Below are positions 23,724 to 31,572 of a stretch of DNA of 64,000 nt, piece after piece. Numbering within the stretch: position 1 is the stretch's first letter; each line of letters begins with the position of its first letter. Position numbers and translations under genes: made by a program. The stretch comes from Rummeliibacillus suwonensis (GTDB taxonomy: Bacteria; Bacillota; Bacilli; Bacillales_A; Planococcaceae), in NCBI RefSeq assembly GCF_007896435.1, contig NZ_VCBL01000001.1:2916185-2980184 (forward strand), in the 5' to 3' direction. A model generated the notes under the pieces. That model did no database searches, was not told the DNA's origin, and was given only the letters and a program-made list of their open reading frames with translations.

Positions 23724-25091
23724 TTATTTCTCCACTCTTGACATCAAGACAACACACTCCACATGCCCGGTATGCGGAAACATATCCACTGGCTGCACCT
23801 CCTGTGTCTGATAACCACCGTCTTCTAAAATCCGCAAGTCTCTTGCTAGTGTTGCTGGGTTGCAGGAGACGTAAACAATGCGCTTTGGGCGCTGTTCTAA
23901 AATGGTCTTCAATAGGGATTCGTCGCAGCCTTTTCTTGGTGGGTCGACCATCAAGACGTCTGCGTTTTTGCCTTCTTTGTACCAGCGCGGGATGACTTCT
24001 TCGGCTGGACCTGCTTCAAAATAAGTATTGTCTAATCCGTTTAGTTTGGCGTTGCGTTTGGCGTCTTCGATGGCTTGTGGGACGATTTCGACGCCCATGA
24101 CGTATTTTGCTTTTTTCGCCATGAAGAGTGAGATGGTGCCGATTCCACAGTAGGCATCAATCACGGTTTCTTTGCCTGTTAGTTGCGCATAGTCAAGGGC
24201 TTGTTTGTACAAGACCTCTGTTTGAATGGGGTTGACTTGATAGAAGGATCGGGCTGAAATTTCAAAGCGAACACCGCCGATATGGTCTTCGATCGTGTCT
24301 TGTCCCCACAGATGGATGGTTTCATTGCCAAAAATAACATTTGTGGTTTCAGGATTAATATTTTGCATGATTGATGTTACATTTGGGACAAGCTTACGAA
24401 TAAGGGCTATCGCTTCCTCTGCTTGTGGGAATTTACGTTTTTTTGTGACTAAAACGACCATCACTTCACCAGTTGCTCGAGCTTTTCTTACAACTACATG
24501 GCGTAGCATCCCTTGTTTCGTTTGCTCGTTGTATGGTTTGATGCCTAATTTCCAAAGACGTGGTTTTAAACCTGCTAAAATGGCATCTGCCTCTGGTGTT
24601 TGGATAAGACAGCGGTCTGTATCGACGATGGCATGGGATTTTGTTTTATAAAAACCTGCAATAGGTGCATCCCCGTTCAAACCGAATGGGATTTGTGCTT
24701 TGTTTCGATAGTGCCAAGGGTTGTCCATTCCTTTTACCGGATGAACAGGTGCATCTATTTTGCCGATGCGCTTCATGACATCGCGAACCATTTTTTCCTT
24801 CCATTTTAGCTGTGCCTTATAAGAAAGATGTTGCAGCTGGCAACCACCACACTGAGAAAATACGGGACATGGGGCATCTACTCGATCTGGTGAAGCCACT
24901 TCAATTTCCACAATTTTGGCAAAGCCATAGTTTTTTAATGTTTTTAAGACATGGACTTTTGCTTTTTCATCAGGCAGTCCACCTTGGATAAAAAGTGGAT
25001 AACCATCTACTTTGGCGACACCTGCGCCATCATGTGTTAAATCTTCTATATCAACCGACAATTGGTCATTTTTCTTTACTGGTGCTGTCAT
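23724..25091 (-). CDS. rlmD: 23S rRNA (uracil-C5)-methyltransferase RlmD/RumA family
   Basis: 455 residues. An N-terminal TRAM domain (DIEDLTHDGAGVAK) comes first. The [4Fe-4S] cysteines are in PCPVFSQCGGCQLQH, with a further Cys near residue 160. The SAM-binding DAYCGIGTISL, the DPPRKGC catalytic-loop motif and VSCNPATLARD (nucleophile Cys) follow. The enzyme methylates U1939-type uridines of 23S rRNA with SAM. In Bacillus two or three paralogues occur, so the exact target is uncertain. It is monocistronic with a terminator upstream of its promoter side. Confidence 0.92.
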   Translation of the reverse strand: MTAPVKKNDQLSVDIEDLTHDGAGVAKVDGYPLFIQGGLPDEKAKVHVLKTLKNYGFAKIVEIEVASPDRVDAPCPVFSQCGGCQLQHLSYKAQLKWKEKMVRDVMKRIGKIDAPVHPVKGMDNPWHYRNKAQIPFGLNGDAPIAGFYKTKSHAIVDTDRCLIQTPEADAILAGLKPRLWKLGIKPYNEQTKQGMLRHVVVRKARATGEVMVVLVTKKRKFPQAEEAIALIRKLVPNVTSIMQNINPETTNVIFGNETIHLWGQDTIEDHIGGVRFEISARSFYQVNPIQTEVLYKQALDYAQLTGKETVIDAYCGIGTISLFMAKKAKYVMGVEIVPQAIEDAKRNAKLNGLDNTYFEAGPAEEVIPRWYKEGKNADVLMVDPPRKGCDESLLKTILEQRPKRIVYVSCNPATLARDLRILEDGGYQTQEVQPVDMFPHTGHVECVVLMSRVEK

Positions 25092-25141
25092 TCGTGCATC
25101 CTCCGTTTCAGTCCTTCTATTGTATCATGACGCAAGCAAAG

Positions 25142-25176
25142 AAAAAATCCAAGAGCCCCTATTGCCCTTGGATTTC
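25142..25176 (-). terminator. Terminator-like hairpin between rlmD and the cyd operon
   Basis: AAATCCAAG and CTTGGATTT pair around a C-rich loop, followed on the minus strand by TTTTTTC. It lies upstream of rlmD, so it more likely ends the cyd transcript after the repeat at 25183. Confidence 0.6.
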
Positions 25177-25182
25177 ATTTTA

Positions 25183-25392
25183 TTTATCCCGCTTGAACGG
25201 ACAGTAAGACCCCCACCTCAAGATTTAGAGAAAAACGAGAAGATAGATGGGGGATCTGCCCGTATAAATCCGATTGGTTCGGGCGGGCAGGCTGTTGGTC
25301 ACTCAGGTGTTTCCACAGGACGTGGCGCTTTAACCTGAGTTCCTCTATTTCAGTGGGGAAGAAGAAAACCCCACTGATGGAAGCTTCACTTT
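25183..25392. repeat. Dispersed hairpin repeat family 2, inverted and chimeric copy
   Basis: Inverted relative to the copy at 30178: acagtaagacccccacctc...tagatgggggatctgcccgt and cagtgggg-aagaagaaaa-ccccactgatggaagcttcac are shared. Between them lies about 70 bases (gctgttggtcactcaggtg...ccacaggacgtggcgc) that resemble the core of MITE family 1. It ends three bases after the cydS stop, so its hairpins probably end the cyd transcript. Confidence 0.7.
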
Positions 25393-25394
25393 AT

Positions 25395-25505
25395 TTATTT
25401 TTCATTCCTTGTAACAGCGCTATCTCTAGAAGCGACATAAAAGCCAATGACAATGGCGACAATTACTACGATAAACGGTGCATAGAAAATCAGAAATCTT
25501 TCCAT
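25395..25505 (-). CDS. cydS: CydS, small subunit of the bd-type quinol oxidase
   Basis: 36 residues: MERFLIFYAPFIVVIVAIVI then GFYVASRDSAV, a single N-in membrane helix with a short polar tail. It has AGGAGG-like spacing (AAGGAGGAAAAGCC) and starts 14 bases after the cydB stop. Size, FLIFYAP start and position match CydS of Geobacillus bd oxidase, which packs against CydA and shields heme b558. Recognition rests on this similarity and on context. Confidence 0.85.
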   Translation of the reverse strand: MERFLIFYAPFIVVIVAIVIGFYVASRDSAVTRNEK

Positions 25506-25519
25506 TTGGCTTTTCCTCC

Positions 25520-26545
25520 TTACGCGTGATGATCTTTTTTCCCTCTTACATAATCTTTGTTAAATAGGAATAATTTCAGCACTAAATACAAAGATGGAAT
25601 GAGTAATAACAACCCCAGAACAAAAGCGACGACTAAGGCAATGGCCATCGCCTGATTTGTGAACGAATCGTATAATGTGAGAAATGGGTACATTAAGTAT
25701 GGATAATGCGAAATGCCATAGCCAAAGAAAGCAAATGCAAATTGACCGATCAATAGCCACAAGGCCACTCCATAATGTCGTTTCATAGCGATACACCAAA
25801 CTGTTACTACAAACATCACTGCGGAAATAGCAAATAAATACCAAAAGTCAATCATTCTATTATAATGCTCAATATTGTGCTTTCTTAGCTCCACCATAAT
25901 CCCGATCACTGCGATGACTAAAGGGAATGCCCAAATCAATGCATATTTTCGCAATAAACTGGTGGCCGCCGAATCGCCCGCTTTATTGGCATACCAAGTA
26001 AGAAATGTGGCGGAAATATAAAGAACAGCCGCTAGTGCTAGCACAACGATACTCCACGTAAGTGAGCTCGTAAACAGCGCACCATAATCCAATATAGGTT
26101 GATCATCAATAACGGTGACAAACCCTCCTTCAGAGATTGTCAATACAACCGATAATGCCGCGGGGATTAATAGTCCTGATACGCCATACATGAACGAATA
26201 CCCTTTATGCCCCCTCGAACCATATGACTCAAATGCATAATAGCTCCCCCGAATGGCGAGTAACACCAATGCAATACTAGCAGGTACGAGTAAAGTGGTG
26301 CCATAAAAGAAAGCGGTTTTGGGGAAGAAACCGACAATTCCTACGAAGAAAAATACTAAAAAGACATTCGTGATTTCCCATACGGGTGATAAATAACGTT
26401 GAATGATATTGGTTAAAATGTGATTTCTTCCAGTGATCAGACTGTATGCATTGAAAAAACCTGCGCCAAAATCGATTGAACCGATGATGACATAGCCGAA
26501 TAAGAATAGCCATAATACGGAGATGCCTAGCACTTCCAAACTCAT
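25520..26545 (-). CDS. cydB: Cytochrome bd-type quinol oxidase subunit II
   Basis: 341 residues with eight or nine membrane segments. The N-terminal helix carries GSIDFGAGFF, the conserved Asp/Gly signature of CydB. Subunit II supports the heme-bearing subunit I in the menaquinol oxidase that reduces O2 to water in the cytoplasmic membrane. The start overlaps the cydA stop by four bases (ATGA), and cydS follows. Length fits the short CydB (YthB/CbdB type) of Bacillus and Geobacillus. Confidence 0.93.
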   Translation of the reverse strand: MSLEVLGISVLWLFLFGYVIIGSIDFGAGFFNAYSLITGRNHILTNIIQRYLSPVWEITNVFLVFFFVGIVGFFPKTAFFYGTTLLVPASIALVLLAIRGSYYAFESYGSRGHKGYSFMYGVSGLLIPAALSVVLTISEGGFVTVIDDQPILDYGALFTSSLTWSIVVLALAAVLYISATFLTWYANKAGDSAATSLLRKYALIWAFPLVIAVIGIMVELRKHNIEHYNRMIDFWYLFAISAVMFVVTVWCIAMKRHYGVALWLLIGQFAFAFFGYGISHYPYLMYPFLTLYDSFTNQAMAIALVVAFVLGLLLLIPSLYLVLKLFLFNKDYVRGKKDHHA

Positions 26546-27888
26546 GAGATACCACCACCCTTTTCAGCATGACGATCTGCAATTTCTTTTTCGATAGGAT
26601 TTCTTTTAAACATGCGGCGAAGCACAACGACACTTCCGATTCCTAAGATGAGATAAACGACACAGAATATCAATAACATTAAATCTACATGATCACTCGA
26701 AGTAGCTGCTTCCGCTACCTTCATATAATGTACTAAGATCCATGGTTGACGACCAACTTCTGCAAGCCACCAACCAGCTTCAATAGCAATCATCGATAGT
26801 GGTCCACCAGCTACGACCACCCATCTAAACCATCTGGAATGGATAAAGCGCCATCTTCTTAACTTTCCAATCACATAAATGGCAGATACACCTACCATGA
26901 AGAAACCAATCATCACCATCAAATCGAATAAGAAGTGAATATAGAGCGGTGGCGTTTCATCCTCTGGAAACTCATTTAAACCTGTTACTTCGGCAAAGGG
27001 ATCGTTATGCGCCAATAAACTTAAAGCGTATGGTATTCGAATGGCATATTTTACATCTTCCCCATCCCTTAGACCAAATACTAATAATGACGCACCTTTT
27101 TCAGTTTCAAAGTGCCACTCTGCAGCGGCTAGTTTTTCCGGTTGATATTCGACCAGATATTTGGCAGAAAAATCCCCAACGATGGCAGTGCCGATCGAAA
27201 AGACCAATCCTAGTTTCATAAATAAATACAAGGACTTTTTATAATAGATATGTTTAGAGCCCTTCAACATCCGGAAAGCAGCGATTGAAGCTAGCACAAA
27301 TGCTGATGTCATATAGGCTGTTAATAGCACATGTCCGACCTTTGTCGGCATAGCTGGGTTGAACATAGCAATGATCGGTTGGATATTGACGATTTGACCA
27401 TCAACGACATCAAATCCTCGAGGAGCATTCATAAAAGCATTCACAATAGTGATGAAAATAGCGGATACCGATGCGCCAATAGCAACAGGTATTAAAAGTA
27501 AGAAATGTTTCTTTTGGTCTTTAAAACGGTCCCACGTATATAAATAAATTCCTAGAAAAATGGCTTCAAAAAAGAAAGCGAATGTTTCCATAAAAAGAGG
27601 CAACGCAATAATATTACCGGCTAGCTGCATAAAATTAGGCCATAATAGTGACAGCTGCAAGCCGATTGCTGTCCCGGTGACAACTCCGACGGCTACCGTA
27701 ATCACAAATCCTCTTGTCATTCTTCTAGCCAATAGAATGTAATGCTCATCATTCTTTTTGATCCCTATCCACTGAGCGATCATGATCATCAGTGGAACAC
27801 CGACACCAATTGTGGCGTAAATAATGTGAAATGTTAAAGTAAGCTCTGTCAAAAGGCGGCTAAAAAAAACCGCATGCTCATTAACCAT
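26542..27888 (-). CDS. cydA: Cytochrome bd-type quinol oxidase subunit I
   Basis: 448 residues, nine predicted membrane helices. Conserved parts: LTFHIIYATIGVGVPLM with the proximal heme-b595/d ligand His, RMTRGFVITVAVGVVTGTAI, MKLGLV, and the quinol-site motif GRQPW near residue 340. The Q-loop is short, as in the CbdA/YthA type of Gram-positive bacteria, with the same length as Geobacillus CbdA as I recall it. It forms an operon with the small ORF upstream and with cydB-cydS. The oxidase has high O2 affinity and could receive electrons from quinol pools fed at low oxygen. No obvious Rex site was found upstream. Confidence 0.95.
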   Translation of the reverse strand: MVNEHAVFFSRLLTELTLTFHIIYATIGVGVPLMIMIAQWIGIKKNDEHYILLARRMTRGFVITVAVGVVTGTAIGLQLSLLWPNFMQLAGNIIALPLFMETFAFFFEAIFLGIYLYTWDRFKDQKKHFLLLIPVAIGASVSAIFITIVNAFMNAPRGFDVVDGQIVNIQPIIAMFNPAMPTKVGHVLLTAYMTSAFVLASIAAFRMLKGSKHIYYKKSLYLFMKLGLVFSIGTAIVGDFSAKYLVEYQPEKLAAAEWHFETEKGASLLVFGLRDGEDVKYAIRIPYALSLLAHNDPFAEVTGLNEFPEDETPPLYIHFLFDLMVMIGFFMVGVSAIYVIGKLRRWRFIHSRWFRWVVVAGGPLSMIAIEAGWWLAEVGRQPWILVHYMKVAEAATSSDHVDLMLLIFCVVYLILGIGSVVVLRRMFKRNPIEKEIADRHAEKGGGIS

Positions 27889-27900
27889 TGTTAAACCTCC

Positions 27901-27996
27901 TTAGTGTCCAATCATTTTTCCTAGTATTGATAGCAGCATAATGCCCGCGACGATAAAGCTAATCCATATCAGCATTTTTTCTTGTTTTTTGTACAA
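27901..27996 (-). CDS. Small membrane protein upstream of cydA
   Basis: 31 residues from the TTG at 27996, chosen for the GGAG eight bases before it; an ATG at 28020 would add eight residues but has AAGGA only one base away. Sequence: MYKKQEKMLIWISFIVAGIM then LLSILGKMIGH, one membrane helix with a basic N-terminus. It lies 12 bases before cydA, so it is cotranscribed. No family recognised. It may be an assembly or accessory peptide of the oxidase. Confidence 0.6.
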   Translation of the reverse strand: MYKKQEKMLIWISFIVAGIMLLSILGKMIGH

Positions 27997-28328
27997 TATG
28001 GTTTCTCCTTTAACAGCCATGTCCTTCTTGTTATATGAAATGATTTATGAATACATGAGATGACGATTGCTTTTTTAATAAAAACTAAACATTCAATCAT
28101 ATAAGCTTAGTATGCTCAGTTTTTACCGTGATAATGTAGAATAATTTCGACTTTTTTCTAAAAATAGGATTCATCATGTGCCTTGTTGTTTCTAAATGAT
28201 AAGATTAAATACTCTCTCCATGTTTTCTTGTAGCGAAAACTAACCGCAATTGGATTATTAAAAAAGTCCATTCAACTCTAAAAATGAACCTTCTTCATCC
28301 AAATGAAAGAAAAGATGGACTTTTACAC

Positions 28329-28694
28329 GCGTGTTAATTTGATAAAAATTGGAGATGTCTGTTTGGCATAGTTTTTGAAGAACTCTGCATTTTTTAAGAC
28401 CATTTATATAGATTGGAGCGGAGGCTTGCTCGACTCCTCGAAAATGCATACGCATTTCCTTCGTGCGGTGTGAATTCAGGAAGTCAATTCACCGCAGGAA
28501 AAGCGAATAGATGAGACCCCGCAGCGAAGCGATTAAGGAACGGAGTCTAAGGGCGCCACGTCCTGTGGCAACGACTCCTCCGTGACCAACATCCTGTTGC
28601 CCCCAGCGTTCGCCCGCAGGAAAGCGAGCAAGCCTTCGCTGTAATCAACAAATCCCCCTATTTTCATGGATTAAATTGGATAATCAACACGCCT
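28329..28694. repeat. MITE-like dispersed repeat family 1, copy B (full length)
   Basis: 366 bases. One end reads gcgtgttaatttgataaa, the other ttggataatcaacacgcc, giving a terminal inverted repeat with core CGYGTTGATTA. Internal landmarks shared with the 48442 copy: gagtcgagcaagcctccgc, cgcacgaaggaaatgcg, gcgaatagatgagaccccgc, agtctaagggcgccacgtcc, tgtggcaacgactcc and cccgcaggaaagcgagc. It is inverted relative to the 48442 copy and GC-richer than its surroundings. Open frames inside are chance. Confidence 0.85.
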
Positions 28695-28760
28695 GTAAAA
28701 AAGTGATACTATAGTTTTTCAGTTGCCTACAGTAACGTTGAAGAGCGCCTAAAAATTAAA

Positions 28761-28800
28761 AAAAGCTAGAGAGTGTGTGTTTACACTTTCTAGCTTTTTA
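28761..28800 (-). terminator. Terminator of the lipid kinase gene
   Basis: AAAAAGCTAGAgAGTGT (28761-28777) pairs with ACACTTTCTAGCTTTTT (28784-28800), with T-runs on both strands. It is 19 bases after the stop of the kinase gene. Confidence 0.9.
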
Positions 28801-28818
28801 AGCAAGATATTAGATTTA

Positions 28819-29730
28819 TTATTGATCGATTCCTCTTATTTCATCAATAGGTGCGAACAATTCAATATGACATTTTAGATTTTCAAATTCGGCTGGTGCA
28901 TCTCCGCCATATTCGCCGTCTAAATTCAATTGTACCTTTTCATCTGATGTAATCTTTAGCTTACTCGCTTTTGTATAAATAATATGAGGGTCTTTCATAT
29001 GTTCTCCACGGCTCGCTAAAGTTACGATTTTGACGAAATCCGCTACATTACATTTTTTTAGGATAAAGACTGAAAATAGTCCATCGTTTAAGCTTGCATC
29101 TGGCGCAAGTTTTTCAAATCCACCCACTGAATTTGTTAAAGCAATTAATACCATCATCGCTTCATCATCAAATACTTGATCGTCAAATTCAATACGCATT
29201 TTCGTGGCTTTAATAGATGGCAGCATTTCAATTCCCTTTAAATAGTAAGCAAGTTGCCCTAGTACTGTTTTTAATCTACTTGGGACTTCGTATGTTAGTT
29301 CTGTAATTCTACCGCCGCCAGCTATATTGATAAAATAGCGATCATTGTTTACACGACCAACATCTACAGGGATGCTATTCCCTGCAATAATAATATCAAC
29401 TGCTTTTTCGATATCACGTGGAATATGGACTGCACGGGCAAAATCATTTGTAGTTCCCATTGGGATTAATCCAATTTTAGGCCTTTTTTCAAATTCACTT
29501 ACCCCTGAAACGACTTCATTTAGAGTGCCATCACCACCCACAGCGATGATAATATCAAATTCTCTTTTTACTGCATCTTTGGCAGCAGTAGTTGCATCTC
29601 CGGCACATGTTGTCGCATGACAAGATGTTTCATACCCTGCAACTTCTAGCTTTGCTAATACTTCAGGTAAATGTTTTTTGAAAATCTCACGACCTGAAGT
29701 AGGATTATAAATGATACGTGCTCGCTTCAT
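28819..29730 (-). CDS. dgkB: Diacylglycerol/lipid kinase (DgkB/YegS family)
   Basis: 303 residues, the usual size. The ATP-binding GGDGTLNEVVSG of the DAGK catalytic domain is present, with IYNPTSGRE at the N-terminus and MGTTNDFAR following. DgkB phosphorylates diacylglycerol released by lipoteichoic acid synthesis so that it returns to phospholipid synthesis; it acts at the inner membrane face. In related genomes it lies near gatB/rlmD as here. YerQ (DgkB) is the closest Bacillus name; related lipid kinases cannot be fully excluded. Confidence 0.9.
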   Translation of the reverse strand: MKRARIIYNPTSGREIFKKHLPEVLAKLEVAGYETSCHATTCAGDATTAAKDAVKREFDIIIAVGGDGTLNEVVSGVSEFEKRPKIGLIPMGTTNDFARAVHIPRDIEKAVDIIIAGNSIPVDVGRVNNDRYFINIAGGGRITELTYEVPSRLKTVLGQLAYYLKGIEMLPSIKATKMRIEFDDQVFDDEAMMVLIALTNSVGGFEKLAPDASLNDGLFSVFILKKCNVADFVKIVTLASRGEHMKDPHIIYTKASKLKITSDEKVQLNLDGEYGGDAPAEFENLKCHIELFAPIDEIRGIDQ

Positions 29731-29887
29731 TGTTTTACCTTCCTACTCTAGTTATTCTAACTATATAATAACGAATTCTTTAGGAAATAGTTCCTGCTTT
29801 TTTTGATAAAGTGAATCAAAATAAAGGGCTTTCATTGTCCCACAGTCACTATGAAATAAAGCTTATCTATGCTAAAGGATACTGCCC

Positions 29888-30132
29888 CGATGTTTTGATT
29901 ATCCAATTCAATCTATAAATGGTAGGGTAATTGTTGATTTTCGCTCCGACTTGCTCGCTATCCCGCGGGACATTGAATTTGCTTCCTGAATCCACACCGC
30001 ACGAAGGAAATGCGCAGGTATTTCCGAGGACTCGAGTAAGCCTCCGACAATCTATGCAAATGGAGCTAAAAATACATGATTCTTGGAAAACTATAGCAAA
30101 TATAGATCCTATTTTCCCCCTAATCAACACGT
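29888..30132. repeat. MITE-like dispersed repeat family 1, copy C (internal deletion)
   Basis: 245 bases. The left end is tgttttgattatccaattc and the right end ccctaatcaacacgt. It keeps gatttt-cgctccgacttgctcgct, cacaccgcacgaaggaaatg and atggagctaaaaatacatg, but lacks about 120 bases of the middle (the gaggagtcgttgccacagg part). Confidence 0.8.
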
Positions 30133-30177
30133 TTGATGACGCTATTACTTTTTATTGATCATTAAATTGAATAGTAC

Positions 30178-30335
30178 TTTTATAAAGTGAAGCTTCCATC
30201 AGTGGGGGTTTTCTTCATCCCCCACTGATGGTTAGCTAAACCAATCGGGCTTTTACGGGCAGTTGATCCCCCCACCTATCTTTCTCGTTTCTCTCTAAAC
30301 CTTGAGGTGGGGGTCTTACTGCCCGTTAACGCGGG
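30178..30335. repeat. Dispersed hairpin repeat family 2, best copy
   Basis: Two strong inverted repeats lie in tandem. CCATCAGTGGGGG (30196-30208) pairs with CCCCCACTGATGG (30219-30231). ACGGGCAGT...CCCCCACCT (from 30255) pairs with AGGTGGGGG...ACTGCCCGT (30305-30326). The unit begins aaagtgaagcttcc and ends near gcgggataaa. Related copies are at 11918 and 25183, with shorter pieces near 19428 and 37078. Confidence 0.8.
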
Positions 30336-30489
30336 ATAAAAGCAGAAAACAAGCTGTCTCATTTTACATACATAGAGGCAGCCATATATAGAATTCGTTC
30401 GATTTATCAATTACACCCCAGTGTAATTGTGTCAGGATTTTAAATCATACTTAAAAGTAAGTCTGTTAATCACTGTGGTTAGTGTTTAG

Positions 30490-30745
30490 CGCTTCGCTTT
30501 CGTTTTCAAAAGCATTTGCGATTGTTGCTTCGCTTTCACGTAAAAATATCTGTGACTGCCACTTCGTTCTCGTCATCAAAAACATCTGCGACTGTCGCTT
30601 CGCTTTCGCTCATTAAAACATCTGCAACTGAGCTCCGCTTTCATGCATAAAACATGTGCTACTGTCACTTCGTTTTCGTGCCTGAAACATCTGCGGCTGC
30701 CGCTCTGCTTTCGCAACATAAAACACGTGCTGCTATCACCTCAAA
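30490..30745. repeat. Tandem array of about 36-bp units
   Basis: Seven degenerate units of the form aaaacatctgcgactgtcgc followed by ttcgctttcgctcatt begin near 30513, 30547, 30583, 30619, 30653, 30688 and 30724, so the period is 34-36. Unit length varies, no frame stays open, and there are no unique spacers. It is therefore neither coding nor a CRISPR array. Its origin is unclear. Confidence 0.75.
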
Positions 30746-30790
30746 TAAATGATTCATAAATGGTCAACAGCCTAAATTAAGCTTTTTTCA

Positions 30791-30830
30791 AATCCGTGAC
30801 ATCCGCCTAAGGCTTCATCTTCATCTATTT
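30791..30830. repeat. Short dispersed motif, also at 60508-60545
   Basis: caaatccgtgacatccgcc-taaggcttcatcttc here matches taaatctgtgacatcagcc-taaggtttaacttc at 60508. The shared core is gtgacatcNgcctaagg. Both lie in long intergenic gaps in the same orientation. Only two copies are seen in this window. Confidence 0.5.
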
Positions 30831-30865
30831 TATACCGAAATAGCTACGTTCTGCAAATCTCCTTA

Positions 30866-31426
30866 TTATGAAAGGGCTAAAATGAGGGCTCTGCTAATGT
30901 CTTCATAAACCCAACCCCAGAACTGTTCATTCGTTGCGTTTTCCCTTGTAATACTCGAAAATAGTGCTTGTTGTTTCTCTGCAAATGCAGGATCATCCTT
31001 GTTTGGTAATTCACTCATTCTTTTCACCACATATTCTTGAAGCCGTGGTGCACGCGGTCCCCATTTACCGATAACGTTTCCTTGATGATCCAGTAAAATG
31101 TAGATTGGAATGGAACGTCCTCCATTTGTTAAATATCGGTCGATCAATTCTATATTTTGATCGCGCAATACGGCTCTTACTTCTATATTCGCTCTTTCTG
31201 CAATCTGGCGCAGAACTGCATTATTCATCATTGCATCTCCACACCAGTCTTCTGTAATGACTAAAATATGTGGTCTTCTTTCACTCAATAGAGAGATAAA
31301 ATTTTCATCATATGGTAGCTTGAAATTCTGATAAACGTTAAAACTTTCATCCTTATGCACTTTCATTTGGTCCATATAGCTTTTGATTGGTAAGCCTTCA
31401 TGAAAATATTGTTGCTCCGTCTTCAT
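30866..31426 (-). CDS. Thioredoxin-family protein
   Basis: 186 residues from the ATG at 31426, which has AGGAGGG at good distance; upstream ATGs lack a site. The thioredoxin-like fold is suggested by LVITEDWCGDAMMNNAVLRQ and the cis-Pro region GGRSIPIYILLDHQGN. The active site reads WCGD rather than WCxxC, so the second redox Cys is missing, as in the thioredoxin_9-type family. The substrate is unknown. It is divergent from the MFS gene and has no operon partner. Confidence 0.85.
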   Translation of the reverse strand: MKTEQQYFHEGLPIKSYMDQMKVHKDESFNVYQNFKLPYDENFISLLSERRPHILVITEDWCGDAMMNNAVLRQIAERANIEVRAVLRDQNIELIDRYLTNGGRSIPIYILLDHQGNVIGKWGPRAPRLQEYVVKRMSELPNKDDPAFAEKQQALFSSITRENATNEQFWGWVYEDISRALILALS

Positions 31427-31572
31427 ATTCAAATCCCTCCTTTCATCAGTGTAAAGGGTTTCATTTTTTTTCGCAAAAATGGGATATGAAATGAGGAAAA
31501 ATTCAGTCATTTGTTTGTTCCTCTATAATTCTGTAATATTATTCAATGAAATTAAGGAAGGGATGAAATCTG

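Noticed and set aside
28020..28250. Rex-type operator before the cyd operon
   Set aside because: No TTGTGA-type inverted repeat was seen in the upstream sequence.
30490..30745. Possible CRISPR array
   Set aside because: Units are directly adjacent and degenerate, with no unique spacers and no cas genes nearby.
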